Of a DNA stretch of 64,000 bases, positions 1 to 7,536 are shown piece after piece. The position numbers and the translations under genes were made by a program. The notes under the pieces are model-generated. The model was not told where the DNA came from. It worked only from the letters and a program-made list of their open reading frames with translations, and ran no database searches. Source of the stretch: Candidatus Bathyarchaeota archaeon (GTDB lineage: Archaea > Thermoproteota > Bathyarchaeia > TCS64); NCBI GenBank assembly GCA_026394265.1, contig JAPKYO010000050.1, positions 36,974-100,973 of the forward strand. The letters are read 5' to 3'. Positions within the stretch are counted from its first letter, which is position 1. Every line of letters starts with the position of its first letter.

Positions 1-696
1 TGGTCCCATGGGCATCCCCGCCTTGTACTGCATCGTGGCGTCGACCTGCTCCTTCGTGTAGCCCTGCTGGAGGAGCTTTGCGGCTTCGTTCAGGTAGGTG
101 ATGAGGACGCGGTTTACTATGAAGCCCGGCGCGTCACGCCCGACGACGACGGGGGTTTTTCCCAGCCGCTCCGCCAACCCCTTGACGAGTGCTATCGTCT
201 CGGGCCGGGTCTTCTCCCCGGGGATGATCTCGACGAGCTTCATGATAGTCGGCGGGTTGAAGAAGTGCATGCCGACGAAGCGACCGGGGTCGGAGACGGC
301 GACCGCCATCTTGGTGATGCTGAGGCTGCTCGTGTTCGTTGCGAGTATGGCGTCCGCCCTCGCGTGTTTTGAGACCTCCCCCCAGACGGCGTGCTTGACC
401 TCCATCCTCTCTGGCACGGCCTCAACGACGAGATCGGCGTCCCTGACGGCGTCGGGCAGGCTAAGCGTCGTGCCTATCCGCCCCATGATGGCGGGGACGT
501 CCTCCTGCTTGAGGCGCCCACGCTCCACGAGGCGCGCGAGGTTCTTCTCGATCCCTGTCTTCGCCCCGTCGAGGAAGCTCTGCTCGATGTCCCGTATCGT
601 GACGCTGATCCCCGCCTGGGCGGCGATCTGGGCTATCCCGTGCCCCATGACCCCCACGCCGAGAACCGTGATCCGACCTACTCCTTCTGGCTTCAT
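1..696 (-). CDS. 3-hydroxyacyl-CoA dehydrogenase, 3' end beyond window
   Basis: NAD-dependent oxidation of 3-hydroxyacyl-CoA to 3-ketoacyl-CoA in beta-oxidation or its reverse. 232 codons are visible from ATG at 696 and the frame stays open to base 1. The Rossmann loop GVGVMG is at residues 13-18 and EAVPE at 92-96. The family catalytic set is recognisable: Ser123 in NTSSL, His144 in GMHFFNPP, Glu156 in VEIIPG and Asn195 in FIVNRV. The start of the C-terminal 3HCDH domain is present. In archaea this protein may be fused to enoyl-CoA hydratase; the cut end prevents checking. It is divergent from etfBA, which fits a shared acyl-CoA oxidation role. Confidence 0.93.
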   Translation of the reverse strand, partial: MKPEGVGRITVLGVGVMGHGIAQIAAQAGISVTIRDIEQSFLDGAKTGIEKNLARLVERGRLKQEDVPAIMGRIGTTLSLPDAVRDADLVVEAVPERMEVKHAVWGEVSKHARADAILATNTSSLSITKMAVAVSDPGRFVGMHFFNPPTIMKLVEIIPGEKTRPETIALVKGLAERLGKTPVVVGRDAPGFIVNRVLITYLNEAAKLLQQGYTKEQVDATMQYKAGMPMGP

Positions 697-790
697 TGCA
701 GTACCCTCGATCTTGATCTCTTTAAGCGTTATAGCCGAATGCATAAATCTTGTCGTTAATCGTCGAACCTCCCTTCGACGTTTGACTGGA

Positions 791-800
791 AAGATTAAAT
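791..800 (+). promoter_or_regulatory. TATA-like box of etfB
   Basis: AAGATTAAAT is centred about 35 nt before the GTG at 832. The spacing fits an archaeal TATA box with a very short leader. It is the main AT-rich patch between the divergent dehydrogenase and etfB genes. Inferred from position and composition only. Confidence 0.5.
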
Positions 801-831
801 GTGGGGAGCAGGGGAAGATTGGCTGATTTAT

Positions 832-1623
832 GTGACGAGGATAGTCGTCCTGGTCAAGGACATACCGGATCTCAACGAGGTCAAGATAGATCCCTCTACG
901 CGCAGACCGCTGGTCGAGGGCGCGAAGAGGAGGCTCAACGACCTCGATAAGAGGGCGCTAGAGGCCGCCATCAGGATGAAGGAGGCGGGCGGCATGGAAG
1001 TCGTCACCGTGTCGATGGGGGACGAGAGGACGAAGACTTGTCTCCTCGAGGCACTCGCCATGGGCGCCGACGCCGCATACATCGTAGCCGACCCCGCCCT
1101 GAAGGGGCTCGACGCCTGCGCCACGAGCCGCGTCCTCGAGGCGGCTATACGGAAGGCTGGGGCATTCGACGTCATAGTCTCGGGGGAGCTGTCACTCGAC
1201 GGCATGGGGTCACAGGTGGGACCACGCGTCGCGGAGCTTCTCGACATCCCACAGGTGACCTACGCGAAGGAGCTGAAGTATGAGGCGGGCAAGTACAGGG
1301 CAGTCAGGGACCTCGAGGACGTTGACGAGGTCGTCGAGGCCGAGCCACCCTTCCTCGCCACGGTCGTGAGGGAGATCAACGAGCCACGCATCCCCAGCCT
1401 CATGAACATAATGAAGGCGAAGAAGAAGCCACTCACCGAGTGGAACGTGGAGGCACTCGGCCTCAAGGCCGACGAACTCAAGGCATCCATCAGGGTCGTG
1501 GTCTCCGACGTTAAGGCGCCCGAGGTGAAGCGGAAGCGCGTCATGATCAAGACGGAGAAGGTCGAGGAGGCGGTGGAGAAGCTTGTCTCCGCCCTCGTCG
1601 CCGAGGGGGCGCTGGAGGAGTGA
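832..1623 (+). CDS. etfB: electron transfer flavoprotein beta subunit
   Basis: Small subunit of the ETF heterodimer, which carries electrons from acyl-CoA dehydrogenases or bifurcating partners. About 263 aa. It begins with the hydrophobic strand RIVVLVKDIPD and has the ETF adenine-nucleotide fold, including VVTVSMGDE and the SLDGMGSQVGPRVAELLDIP segment typical of ETF-beta. I chose GTG at 832 because it sits at leaderless distance from the TATA-like box at 791-800; an in-frame ATG at 799 overlaps that box. It is followed directly by etfA. No acyl-CoA dehydrogenase or ETF:quinone oxidoreductase is in the window, so the electron partner is unknown. Confidence 0.93.
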   Translation: MTRIVVLVKDIPDLNEVKIDPSTRRPLVEGAKRRLNDLDKRALEAAIRMKEAGGMEVVTVSMGDERTKTCLLEALAMGADAAYIVADPALKGLDACATSRVLEAAIRKAGAFDVIVSGELSLDGMGSQVGPRVAELLDIPQVTYAKELKYEAGKYRAVRDLEDVDEVVEAEPPFLATVVREINEPRIPSLMNIMKAKKKPLTEWNVEALGLKADELKASIRVVVSDVKAPEVKRKRVMIKTEKVEEAVEKLVSALVAEGALEE

Positions 1624-1625
1624 AC

Positions 1626-2543
1626 ATGAAGACGCTCATCTACTCAGAGAACACGGAGCTGTCTCTCCAGCTGCTGGGTAAGGCGATACAGCTCTCAGGG
1701 GCGGGCGTGTCCGCCGTCGCGGTCGACCATGATCAGGCTAGTGCGCTCGTGGGCAGCGGGGCCGCTAAGGCGTATCTGGTCAAGGATAGGTCGCTCGACG
1801 CCCTGAGGGCGGGAATCCTCGACGTGGTCGCCAGGGAGTCGCCCGACCTAGTCATGTTTGGCTCGACGAAGAGGGAGAGGGAACTCGCTCCACGCGTCGC
1901 CGCCGCCCTGAAGGCAGGCTACTCGGGGGACTGCTTTGAAGCCCAGCAGGCGGGCGATGGATTCGCCGTGAAGAGGCTCGCCTACGGCGGCTCGACGATC
2001 GCATCGGCAACCATCAAGGGCAAGCCCGCGATCATAAGCGTACCCCCGCGGAGCTTCCAGAAACCAGAGACGAAGGGGAAGCAGGGCGAGATCATAAAAC
2101 TCAACACATCAGCACCCGCCTCGAGGGTCAAGGTGCTCGAATCTAGGCCGAAGAGGACCGGCGACGCCGGGCTCGAGAGCGCCAAGATCATCGTCTCGGC
2201 CGGCAGGGGCTTCAAGAAGAGGGAGGACCTCAAGCTCCTAGAGGAGCTCGCGTCTGTGCTGGGCGCGAAGATGGGGTGCAGCCGCCCCGTCTCGGCCGAC
2301 CTCGGCTGGATGGACCAGTGGGTCGGTATAAGCGGGAAGAAGGTGGCGCCGCGCCTCTACGTCGCCTGCGGCATCTCGGGCACGATACAGCACGCCGCGG
2401 GGATAAGGGACAGCAAGCTAATCGTCAGCATAAACAGCGACGAGGCCGCGGGCATACACGAGCTCAGCGACTACAGCATCGTTGGGGACCTCTACGCGGT
2501 CCTCCCCGCCCTGACGAAGGCGCTCAGGGAACGCGCCAAGTAG
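1626..2543 (+). CDS. etfA: electron transfer flavoprotein alpha subunit
   Basis: FAD-binding large subunit of ETF, 305 aa. The N-terminal ETF domain (about 1-170) is followed by the C-terminal FAD domain. That domain shows SAGRGF, the SRPVSADLGWMDQWVGISG stretch and the ETF-alpha signature region ACGISGTIQHAAG with SINSDE. The ATG lies 2 nt after the etfB stop; a GTG at 1620 overlapping that stop is an alternative. It is co-transcribed with etfB. A cytoplasmic flavoprotein pair for fatty-acid or amino-acid oxidation is the natural reading given the neighbouring dehydrogenase. Confidence 0.94.
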   Translation: MKTLIYSENTELSLQLLGKAIQLSGAGVSAVAVDHDQASALVGSGAAKAYLVKDRSLDALRAGILDVVARESPDLVMFGSTKRERELAPRVAAALKAGYSGDCFEAQQAGDGFAVKRLAYGGSTIASATIKGKPAIISVPPRSFQKPETKGKQGEIIKLNTSAPASRVKVLESRPKRTGDAGLESAKIIVSAGRGFKKREDLKLLEELASVLGAKMGCSRPVSADLGWMDQWVGISGKKVAPRLYVACGISGTIQHAAGIRDSKLIVSINSDEAAGIHELSDYSIVGDLYAVLPALTKALRERAK

Positions 2544-2580
2544 AGCCAACCCTTTTCTTCGATCCACCCGAGTATTTCTC

Positions 2581-3357
2581 GTGCCACTCGACGAAGCCAT
2601 CCTAGCCACGATACGCGATGCCGCCACCCTCATCAAGGGTTCGCGATACGTAACAGCGTTGACCGGGGCGGGGGTCTCCGTTGAGAGCGGCATCCGCCCA
2701 TTCAGGGGACCGGGTGGGCTCTGGACCGAGCGCGGCGAGCCCCCGATGGACGGCTACAGGAGATTCGAGGCCGACCCGAAGGGGTACTGGGAGGAGATGC
2801 TCAGCCCGGCGAGGAGAAGTATGTTCGGGAACAGCTTCGCGGAGGCGAAGCCGAACGCCGGCCACTACGCCCTAGCGGAGCTCGAGGCGATGGGCATCCT
2901 ACGATCCCTCGTCACGCAGAACATCGACAACCTCCACAGCGAGGCGGGGAGCAGGAGAGTATTCGAGATTCACGGTAACAGGCTCAAGCTCAGGTGCGTC
3001 GATTGTGGAGCAAGGTTTCAGAGGGCGGGCTTCGACCTCTCGACGCTGCCGCCTCGGTGCCATGGGTGTGGCGGGGTCGTGAAGGACGATGTGGTCATGT
3101 TCGGTGAGCCGATTCCGAGGGACGTCCTCGACGCCTGCCAATCGGAGGCGGAGCAGAGCGACTGCATCATAGTAGCGGGGACATCGGCGGTCGTGTACCC
3201 GGCTGCGGGTCTGCCCCTCATCGTGAAGGAGAGGGGAGGCAAGATAATAGAGGTCAACCCGCTGGAGAGCGAGTTGAGCAAAATAAGCGACGCCGTCGTA
3301 AGGGCACCGTCCGGGGAAGCCCTCCCCGCCCTAGTCCAAGCATTGAAGCTAGCCTAG
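2581..3357 (+). CDS. Sir2-family NAD-dependent protein deacylase
   Basis: Removes acyl groups from lysine using NAD+, giving nicotinamide and O-acyl-ADP-ribose. 258 aa. NAD motif GAGVSVESGI is at residues 29-38 and PFRG follows. TQNIDNLH and the catalytic-His segment FEIHGN are present. Zinc ligands lie in CVDC and CHGC, and VMFGEPIP and the late GTSAVVYPAAGLP segment complete the fold. Translation starts with GTG 38 nt after etfA, so it probably shares the etf transcript. Deacylases placed with acyl-CoA genes could reverse protein acylation, but that is inference. It ends 8 nt inside the convergent deacetylase gene. Confidence 0.92.
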   Translation: MPLDEAILATIRDAATLIKGSRYVTALTGAGVSVESGIRPFRGPGGLWTERGEPPMDGYRRFEADPKGYWEEMLSPARRSMFGNSFAEAKPNAGHYALAELEAMGILRSLVTQNIDNLHSEAGSRRVFEIHGNRLKLRCVDCGARFQRAGFDLSTLPPRCHGCGGVVKDDVVMFGEPIPRDVLDACQSEAEQSDCIIVAGTSAVVYPAAGLPLIVKERGGKIIEVNPLESELSKISDAVVRAPSGEALPALVQALKLA

Positions 3358-4140
3358 CTTCTTCCGCGTCCAGTCCGCGACCTCCCTACCCGTCGCGAAC
3401 CAGACGTCCCCCTTCTGCTCCATGTCGGTGAGGAGCTTCTCCAGCATGTCGAGGCGGCTTATCCTGCCCGTTGCCTGCGGGTGACAGGTGAGGCCGAAGT
3501 AGCGGCCGAGGCGATAGATGCCCTCGAACTCCGGTTTCCAAATCTTGTAGGCGTCCTCGGGGCCGCGGCGGTAGGTGTCGTACTGGGGCCAGTCGTCTAG
3601 CATCCACTCGACGGGCAACTCGACAAGGCCGGTTGGTTTGCCGCGCCACTCGAGCATGTAGGGCATGTCGTTGTCCATGAAGTCGCTGTCGTATGTGAAT
3701 CCGAACTGCTTTATGCGGTCGATGGTGCGGTCGCTTATGAGCCAGTAGGGGGCGCGGAAGCCCTCGGGTTTGATGCCGAGCTTCTTGAGTGTGGCGAGGC
3801 TCCTCTCGAAGACGCTCTCCTCCATCTCCCAGCTCAGCTCACCTAGTCGCTCGTGGGTGTAGCCGTGGGCGCCTATCTCGTGTCCGTGCTTGATGATGTC
3901 CTTGACGGAGTCGGGGTACTTGTCGGCGGTCCAGCCGGGGACGAAGAAGGTCGCCTTGAGGCTGTGGCGGTCGAGCATCTCAAGGATGCGCGGGATCGCC
4001 ACGTTGGGTGCGAAGCGCCCCCTGCTCTGGTTGACTATGTCTAGTGGGGTGCGCCAGATTGTGGCGCTGTCCGAGTCATAGTCGAATGAGAGGTTTACAC
4101 AACACTTGTATCCCTTTGGCCAAAATCCCACAATATTCAC
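3349..4140 (-). CDS. polysaccharide deacetylase family protein (NodB fold)
   Basis: Metal-dependent N-deacetylase or amidohydrolase of the CE4 type, 263 aa. The first catalytic motif is SFDYDSDS near residue 20. The metal-binding HEIGAHGYTH comes near residue 90, and RAPYW is the third motif. No signal peptide is visible, so it is probably cytoplasmic. Members without secretion signals include PuuE or allantoinase-like enzymes as well as sugar deacetylases, so the substrate is open. It is convergent with the sirtuin gene, overlapping it by 9 nt. Confidence 0.85.
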   Translation of the reverse strand: MNIVGFWPKGYKCCVNLSFDYDSDSATIWRTPLDIVNQSRGRFAPNVAIPRILEMLDRHSLKATFFVPGWTADKYPDSVKDIIKHGHEIGAHGYTHERLGELSWEMEESVFERSLATLKKLGIKPEGFRAPYWLISDRTIDRIKQFGFTYDSDFMDNDMPYMLEWRGKPTGLVELPVEWMLDDWPQYDTYRRGPEDAYKIWKPEFEGIYRLGRYFGLTCHPQATGRISRLDMLEKLLTDMEQKGDVWFATGREVADWTRKKLG

Positions 4141-4483
4141 CTGTGGAGATGGGGGCTATAGCGAATATAAGAAATGTATCGGTTATGAAACGACGGCGGG
4201 TTTGAGACTCTTTCGCCTCCACTCCTACCGACTCATGCTACGGGTACGTTTCGACCGAGGGCTAAATGAGGCGGGGGTCAAAAACTTGACTCGTTATCTA
4301 TTTTATTAAATTTATGTTCTTAGAAGTACGCTAAATTAATACTATTTTGTTAATAATGACCTATAATTGATTTATATTTATTAATTCTTAGAATGGTCGC
4401 GGATTTAAATTAACATATTTATGTCAAAATTTGGCCAATTTTTTAGCAATGTTATTAAGCAGGGTATGGTTTAACATTACTTG
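4141..4483. other. AT-rich intergenic stretch
   Basis: About 340 nt between divergent genes. The left part (4141-4300) has average composition. The right part (about 4300-4480) is strongly AT-rich, with several TTTATTAAAT-like runs that could hold promoter elements for the small zinc-finger gene to the right. I see no tRNA, conserved hairpin or convincing ORF. Confidence 0.4.
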
Positions 4484-4651
4484 ATGTTCTCAAAAGTCTT
4501 AGAAACGATGGGGATCGGACAGAAGAAGTATAACTGCCCGACGTGTCACGAGTCGTTTATGACAAGAGTGATTCTTGATGAGCACAAGACGCATTCCCAC
4601 CCGGGAGTCGCGCGTGCCTCTTGGGAAGACGTAAAGGACAGACACGATTAA
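4484..4651 (+). CDS. small C2H2 zinc-finger protein
   Basis: A 55-aa ORF encoding a single classical finger: Cys-x2-Cys, 12 residues, then His-x4-His (YNCPTC ... DEHKTHSH). A second in-frame ATG at 4508 would give 47 aa with the finger intact; I took the upstream ATG but the start is uncertain. A short charged tail (WEDVKDRHD) follows the finger. Single-finger mini-proteins occur in archaea, and DNA or RNA binding is assumed rather than shown. It lies between an AT-rich region and a convergent epimerase gene. Confidence 0.6.
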   Translation: MFSKVLETMGIGQKKYNCPTCHESFMTRVILDEHKTHSHPGVARASWEDVKDRHD

Positions 4652-4695
4652 AAACCGTCCGCGAGGCACTTTTATGCCTCGCATTTTCTTCTCCG

Positions 4696-5397
4696 TCAGT
4701 TCACTTCTACACGCGCCCCGTAGACATTGGCGACGCGTTCAGCGACCTGCTTGATCGTCATGGTTTCGCCCTTCATCAGCTGGGTCCCGGTGCCCTTCTC
4801 GATGTAGCCGAACAGGTTCCTGGCGCACTGGCCCACCTCGACGAGGGTCACGGGGGTGTCCTCGGGGGGGCGTATGCGGACGACGCCCGTCTCCCGTGCG
4901 GCCTTGTTGAATCGGGGGAAGAGGCGGCTGTCATTCGGGTCCTTCCCCTCGAGGTCGTAGATGTTCGGAAGCCTTATGGTGATGGAGTTGGGGAGTGCCT
5001 CGACGAGCTTCTCCGCCTCCCTCTTCGCTGCCGCGTAGGGCGACTGCAGCTGGCCGCAGCACCCGCAGCGGAAGTTGTCCGCGGCGAGCTGGGTGCTCGT
5101 GAAGATTAGGCGCTTGCCTTGCCTACTGCAGGCGTCGGCGACGTTGGTGGTCCCCTTGACTATGTGGTCCCAGTACCTCCAGGGGTCGCGGATGCTGTCG
5201 GCGACTATGCAGGGGGAGGCTAGGTGGTAGACGGCGTCGGAGGCGGCGACGGCGGCGTAGACGCGCCCGGCGTCCCTTATGTCGTCCCTCGGGTCGTGTG
5301 CGACGTCGAAGCTGACGGCGTCGTGCCCCGCGGACTTCAGAATCTTGACCAGCTCGGAGCCGATGTAGCCGCTTCCGCCCGTTACGAGGATCTTCAT
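4696..5397 (-). CDS. NAD-dependent epimerase/dehydratase (short-chain family)
   Basis: Nucleotide-sugar epimerase-type protein, 233 aa, shorter than the usual 300 or more. The Rossmann loop GGSGYIGSE is at residues 7-15 and YHLASP follows. The catalytic Tyr and Lys sit in SPYAAAKREAE, with the upstream Thr/Ser in FTSTQ. The C-terminal substrate domain is reduced, so the substrate cannot be named. It is last in a minus-strand run behind the tRNA-binding and methyltransferase genes, with a 15-nt gap. Confidence 0.82.
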   Translation of the reverse strand: MKILVTGGSGYIGSELVKILKSAGHDAVSFDVAHDPRDDIRDAGRVYAAVAASDAVYHLASPCIVADSIRDPWRYWDHIVKGTTNVADACSRQGKRLIFTSTQLAADNFRCGCCGQLQSPYAAAKREAEKLVEALPNSITIRLPNIYDLEGKDPNDSRLFPRFNKAARETGVVRIRPPEDTPVTLVEVGQCARNLFGYIEKGTGTQLMKGETMTIKQVAERVANVYGARVEVN

Positions 5398-5412
5398 TCA
5401 GCACTCATCCGC

Positions 5413-5742
5413 CTAGGATATCGTTGAGCCGTTGGGGACTTCGCGTTCGGTCGTGAGCAGCGCGAGTCTGCCGTCCTTCTCGGCGGTGAGGAGCATGCCG
5501 TTGCTCTCGTTGCCGAATATCTTCGCCGGCTTCAGGTTGCAGATTACGCAGATGACCTTGCCCTTGATCTCTTCGGCCTTGTAGTACTCGACGAGGCCGG
5601 TTATTATCTGGCGCGTGTGGTCGCCCATGTCGACCTGTAGCTTGTAGAGTTTATCGCTCCCCGTGACCTGCTCTATATCCTTGACGGTGCCTGTGCGGAT
5701 TTCTAGGCGCTTGAACTCGCGGATGCTGACTATCTCGGACAT
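5413..5742 (-). CDS. tRNA-binding OB-fold protein (MetRS-beta/CsaA/EMAP-II type)
   Basis: A 109-aa stand-alone tRNA-binding domain. The family core is visible: FKRLEIRTGTV at the N-terminus, then a DKLYKLQVDMG strand, RQIITGL, and the NLKPAKIFGNESNGMLL segment typical of MetRS C-terminal domains. In archaea this domain is often a separate polypeptide acting with methionyl-tRNA synthetase, which is not in the window. Function in tRNA delivery is inferred from the family. Confidence 0.88.
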   Translation of the reverse strand: MSEIVSIREFKRLEIRTGTVKDIEQVTGSDKLYKLQVDMGDHTRQIITGLVEYYKAEEIKGKVICVICNLKPAKIFGNESNGMLLTAEKDGRLALLTTEREVPNGSTIS

Positions 5743-5767
5743 GGCTCTGGATTCGTGTTTTCTGGTA

Positions 5768-6295
5768 TTAATCCTTGACTGGGATGATGTAGAGGTAGAC
5801 GTCTGCGTCGTGGTGTTTCTTCGCGGGCTCCCATCCCTCGAACTTGAAGCTGAAGGAGACGATGCGTGACCCGGGCCTGAGTTCGGCCTCGAACTTCTCC
5901 CTTAGCCTGTTGTTTATGGATTCGCCCTGATAGACGGTGACGACGGTGGCCTCGGCGACGCTGTTCTTGAAGAAGTCGCCCCAGATGAAGCGTATCCGGT
6001 CGCGGACGTGGCTCCTCCTCGCCCTGAGTCTTGACCAGAGGACTCTTATCGGGTCAGCTTCGACGCCGACGCCTCTTGCCCCGCGCTCGGCTGCCTCGAT
6101 CACTATCCTGCCGTCGCCGGAGCCGAGGTCGTAGACGATATCACCCTCACCCACGTCGGCTATGGCTACCATCTTATCGACGATATCCCGCGGCGTCGGG
6201 AGGAAGATGGCGCCTATGAAAATGGGCCAGATCAGCCAGAGAAGGAACCCGAGGACGAGGAAGTATGAGACGGGGAGTAGAATAGTCCAGTCCAC
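5768..6295 (-). CDS. membrane-anchored class I SAM methyltransferase (FAM173-like)
   Basis: 175 aa. A hydrophobic helix at residues about 5-32 is followed by LPTP. Then comes SAM motif I, VYDLGSGDGRI, and the acidic loop GVGVEADP. The architecture of one membrane segment, an LPTP box and a GSGDGR motif matches the FAM173 group, whose eukaryotic members methylate lysines of mitochondrial ATP synthase or ANT. The archaeal target is not known. It is in a minus-strand run with the tRNA-binding protein downstream and M20 genes upstream. Confidence 0.78.
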   Translation of the reverse strand: MDWTILLPVSYFLVLGFLLWLIWPIFIGAIFLPTPRDIVDKMVAIADVGEGDIVYDLGSGDGRIVIEAAERGARGVGVEADPIRVLWSRLRARRSHVRDRIRFIWGDFFKNSVAEATVVTVYQGESINNRLREKFEAELRPGSRIVSFSFKFEGWEPAKKHHDADVYLYIIPVKD

Positions 6296-6319
6296 GGTAC
6301 CAAATTGAACCGGGGATAG

Positions 6320-7495
6320 TTAACGGTTCTCAGTCGATAGGTATCGGGCGGCAATCATGGCGTACATCTTGCTTACCGGGGGCAACCACTCGAGCTTCAC
6401 GTACTCGTTCGCGCCGTGTGCCTCGCCGCGCTGTGGGCCGATGTGAACACATGGTATCCCCTGTTCGCCCTGGAAGATGTTCGCGTTCGTTATCCCGTAG
6501 GCGTACTCGTAGAGGGGCGGCCTCCCCATCACGTCCCTGTAGACGCCGTCGAGAGTCTTCATGAGGGGTTCCTCCTTGGAGCAGGTGTATGGCTCGTACT
6601 TCGGTGGCTTGACGCCTATCTCGACCCCGGATTTGAGGTGGAGGGAGTCGACGAGGCGCCTCATGTCGTCGAGGGCGTACTGGATGGTCTCACCGGGTAC
6701 GAGCAGGCGGTTGACCTCGAAGCGCGCCGAGGCAGGTACCACGACCGAGTAGATGGTGTAGCCACCCTCGAACTTGAGGGCGCAGTATGTGCCCTTGTTG
6801 AACTCGGGGTGCGGCTTGAGATGGAGCCCGTCGAGGCTGGCGACGATCTTTGCCGCGTCCTCGACGGCGTTGACGCCGAGGTGAGGGCGGAAGCCATGCG
6901 CCGCCTTCCCCTTCACACGTATGTCGTAGAGGACTTTCCCCGTGAGGCCGAGGGGTATCGGCTTCGTCTCGTCCCCGCAGTAGCTGTATGTGAGGACGAC
7001 GGCGTCGAGGCTCCGCCACTTCTCCTCATTCATCATCGCCCACGCGCCGACGTCGGTCGCCTCCTGGTCGACGACGAGGCTGAAGCTGAGTTCCCCGGGG
7101 AACTTGTGGCCGCTGTCGGCGATGGCTCGGAAGGCGTTGAGGGTGCAGGTGATGCCGCTCTTCATGTCGCATGCGCCGCGCCCGTAGATTCTGCCGTCCT
7201 TGACGACGGCCTTGAAGGGGTCCGTAGCCCAGCCCTCCCCGGCGGGGACCGTGTCGCTGTGGGCGTTGTAGTTGAGGCGCTTCCCCGGCTTCGCGCCCTT
7301 GAGGACGGCGTAGAGGTTGGGCCTCTTCGCCTCAACGTACTGTAGCTCGGTCTCCAACCCGTAGGATTCGAGCTTCTCCTTGACGTAGAGGCTTAGTGTC
7401 TCCTCGTCCCCGGTGACGCTGGGGATGCCGATCATCTCCTCGGTGAGCCTAACCGTGTAGGAGTCGTCGAGGCGACGGAGTATGTCCTCGATCAT
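6320..7495 (-). CDS. M20-family peptidase paralog with altered catalytic site
   Basis: 391 aa, ArgE/DapE/carboxypeptidase G2 fold with the catalytic domain split by the dimerisation domain. HSDTVP and GACDMKSG keep the first metal ligands, and the terminal HGANEY keeps the last His. The usual Asp-Glu-Glu is Asp-Gln-Glu here (VVDQEATD), replacing the general base. The later ligand box, GEPT or AEPY in the sister genes, reads LTYSY, losing another Glu. So it probably does not use the standard M20 mechanism. It is the third and last of a tandem trio, 41 nt after the next paralog. Confidence 0.85.
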   Translation of the reverse strand: MIEDILRRLDDSYTVRLTEEMIGIPSVTGDEETLSLYVKEKLESYGLETELQYVEAKRPNLYAVLKGAKPGKRLNYNAHSDTVPAGEGWATDPFKAVVKDGRIYGRGACDMKSGITCTLNAFRAIADSGHKFPGELSFSLVVDQEATDVGAWAMMNEEKWRSLDAVVLTYSYCGDETKPIPLGLTGKVLYDIRVKGKAAHGFRPHLGVNAVEDAAKIVASLDGLHLKPHPEFNKGTYCALKFEGGYTIYSVVVPASARFEVNRLLVPGETIQYALDDMRRLVDSLHLKSGVEIGVKPPKYEPYTCSKEEPLMKTLDGVYRDVMGRPPLYEYAYGITNANIFQGEQGIPCVHIGPQRGEAHGANEYVKLEWLPPVSKMYAMIAARYLSTENR

Positions 7496-7536
7496 GTCGG
7501 GGTGAAGAGAAACGCTTGGGAAGATAAGTTAGGGGT

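Noticed and set aside
98..826. 242-codon plus-strand frame at the left edge
   Set aside because: It covers the minus-strand 3-hydroxyacyl-CoA dehydrogenase, which has all catalytic residues.
6416..7345. 309-codon open frame on the plus strand
   Set aside because: It is antisense to an M20 gene with clear motifs. High GC at third positions creates long antisense frames all over this window.
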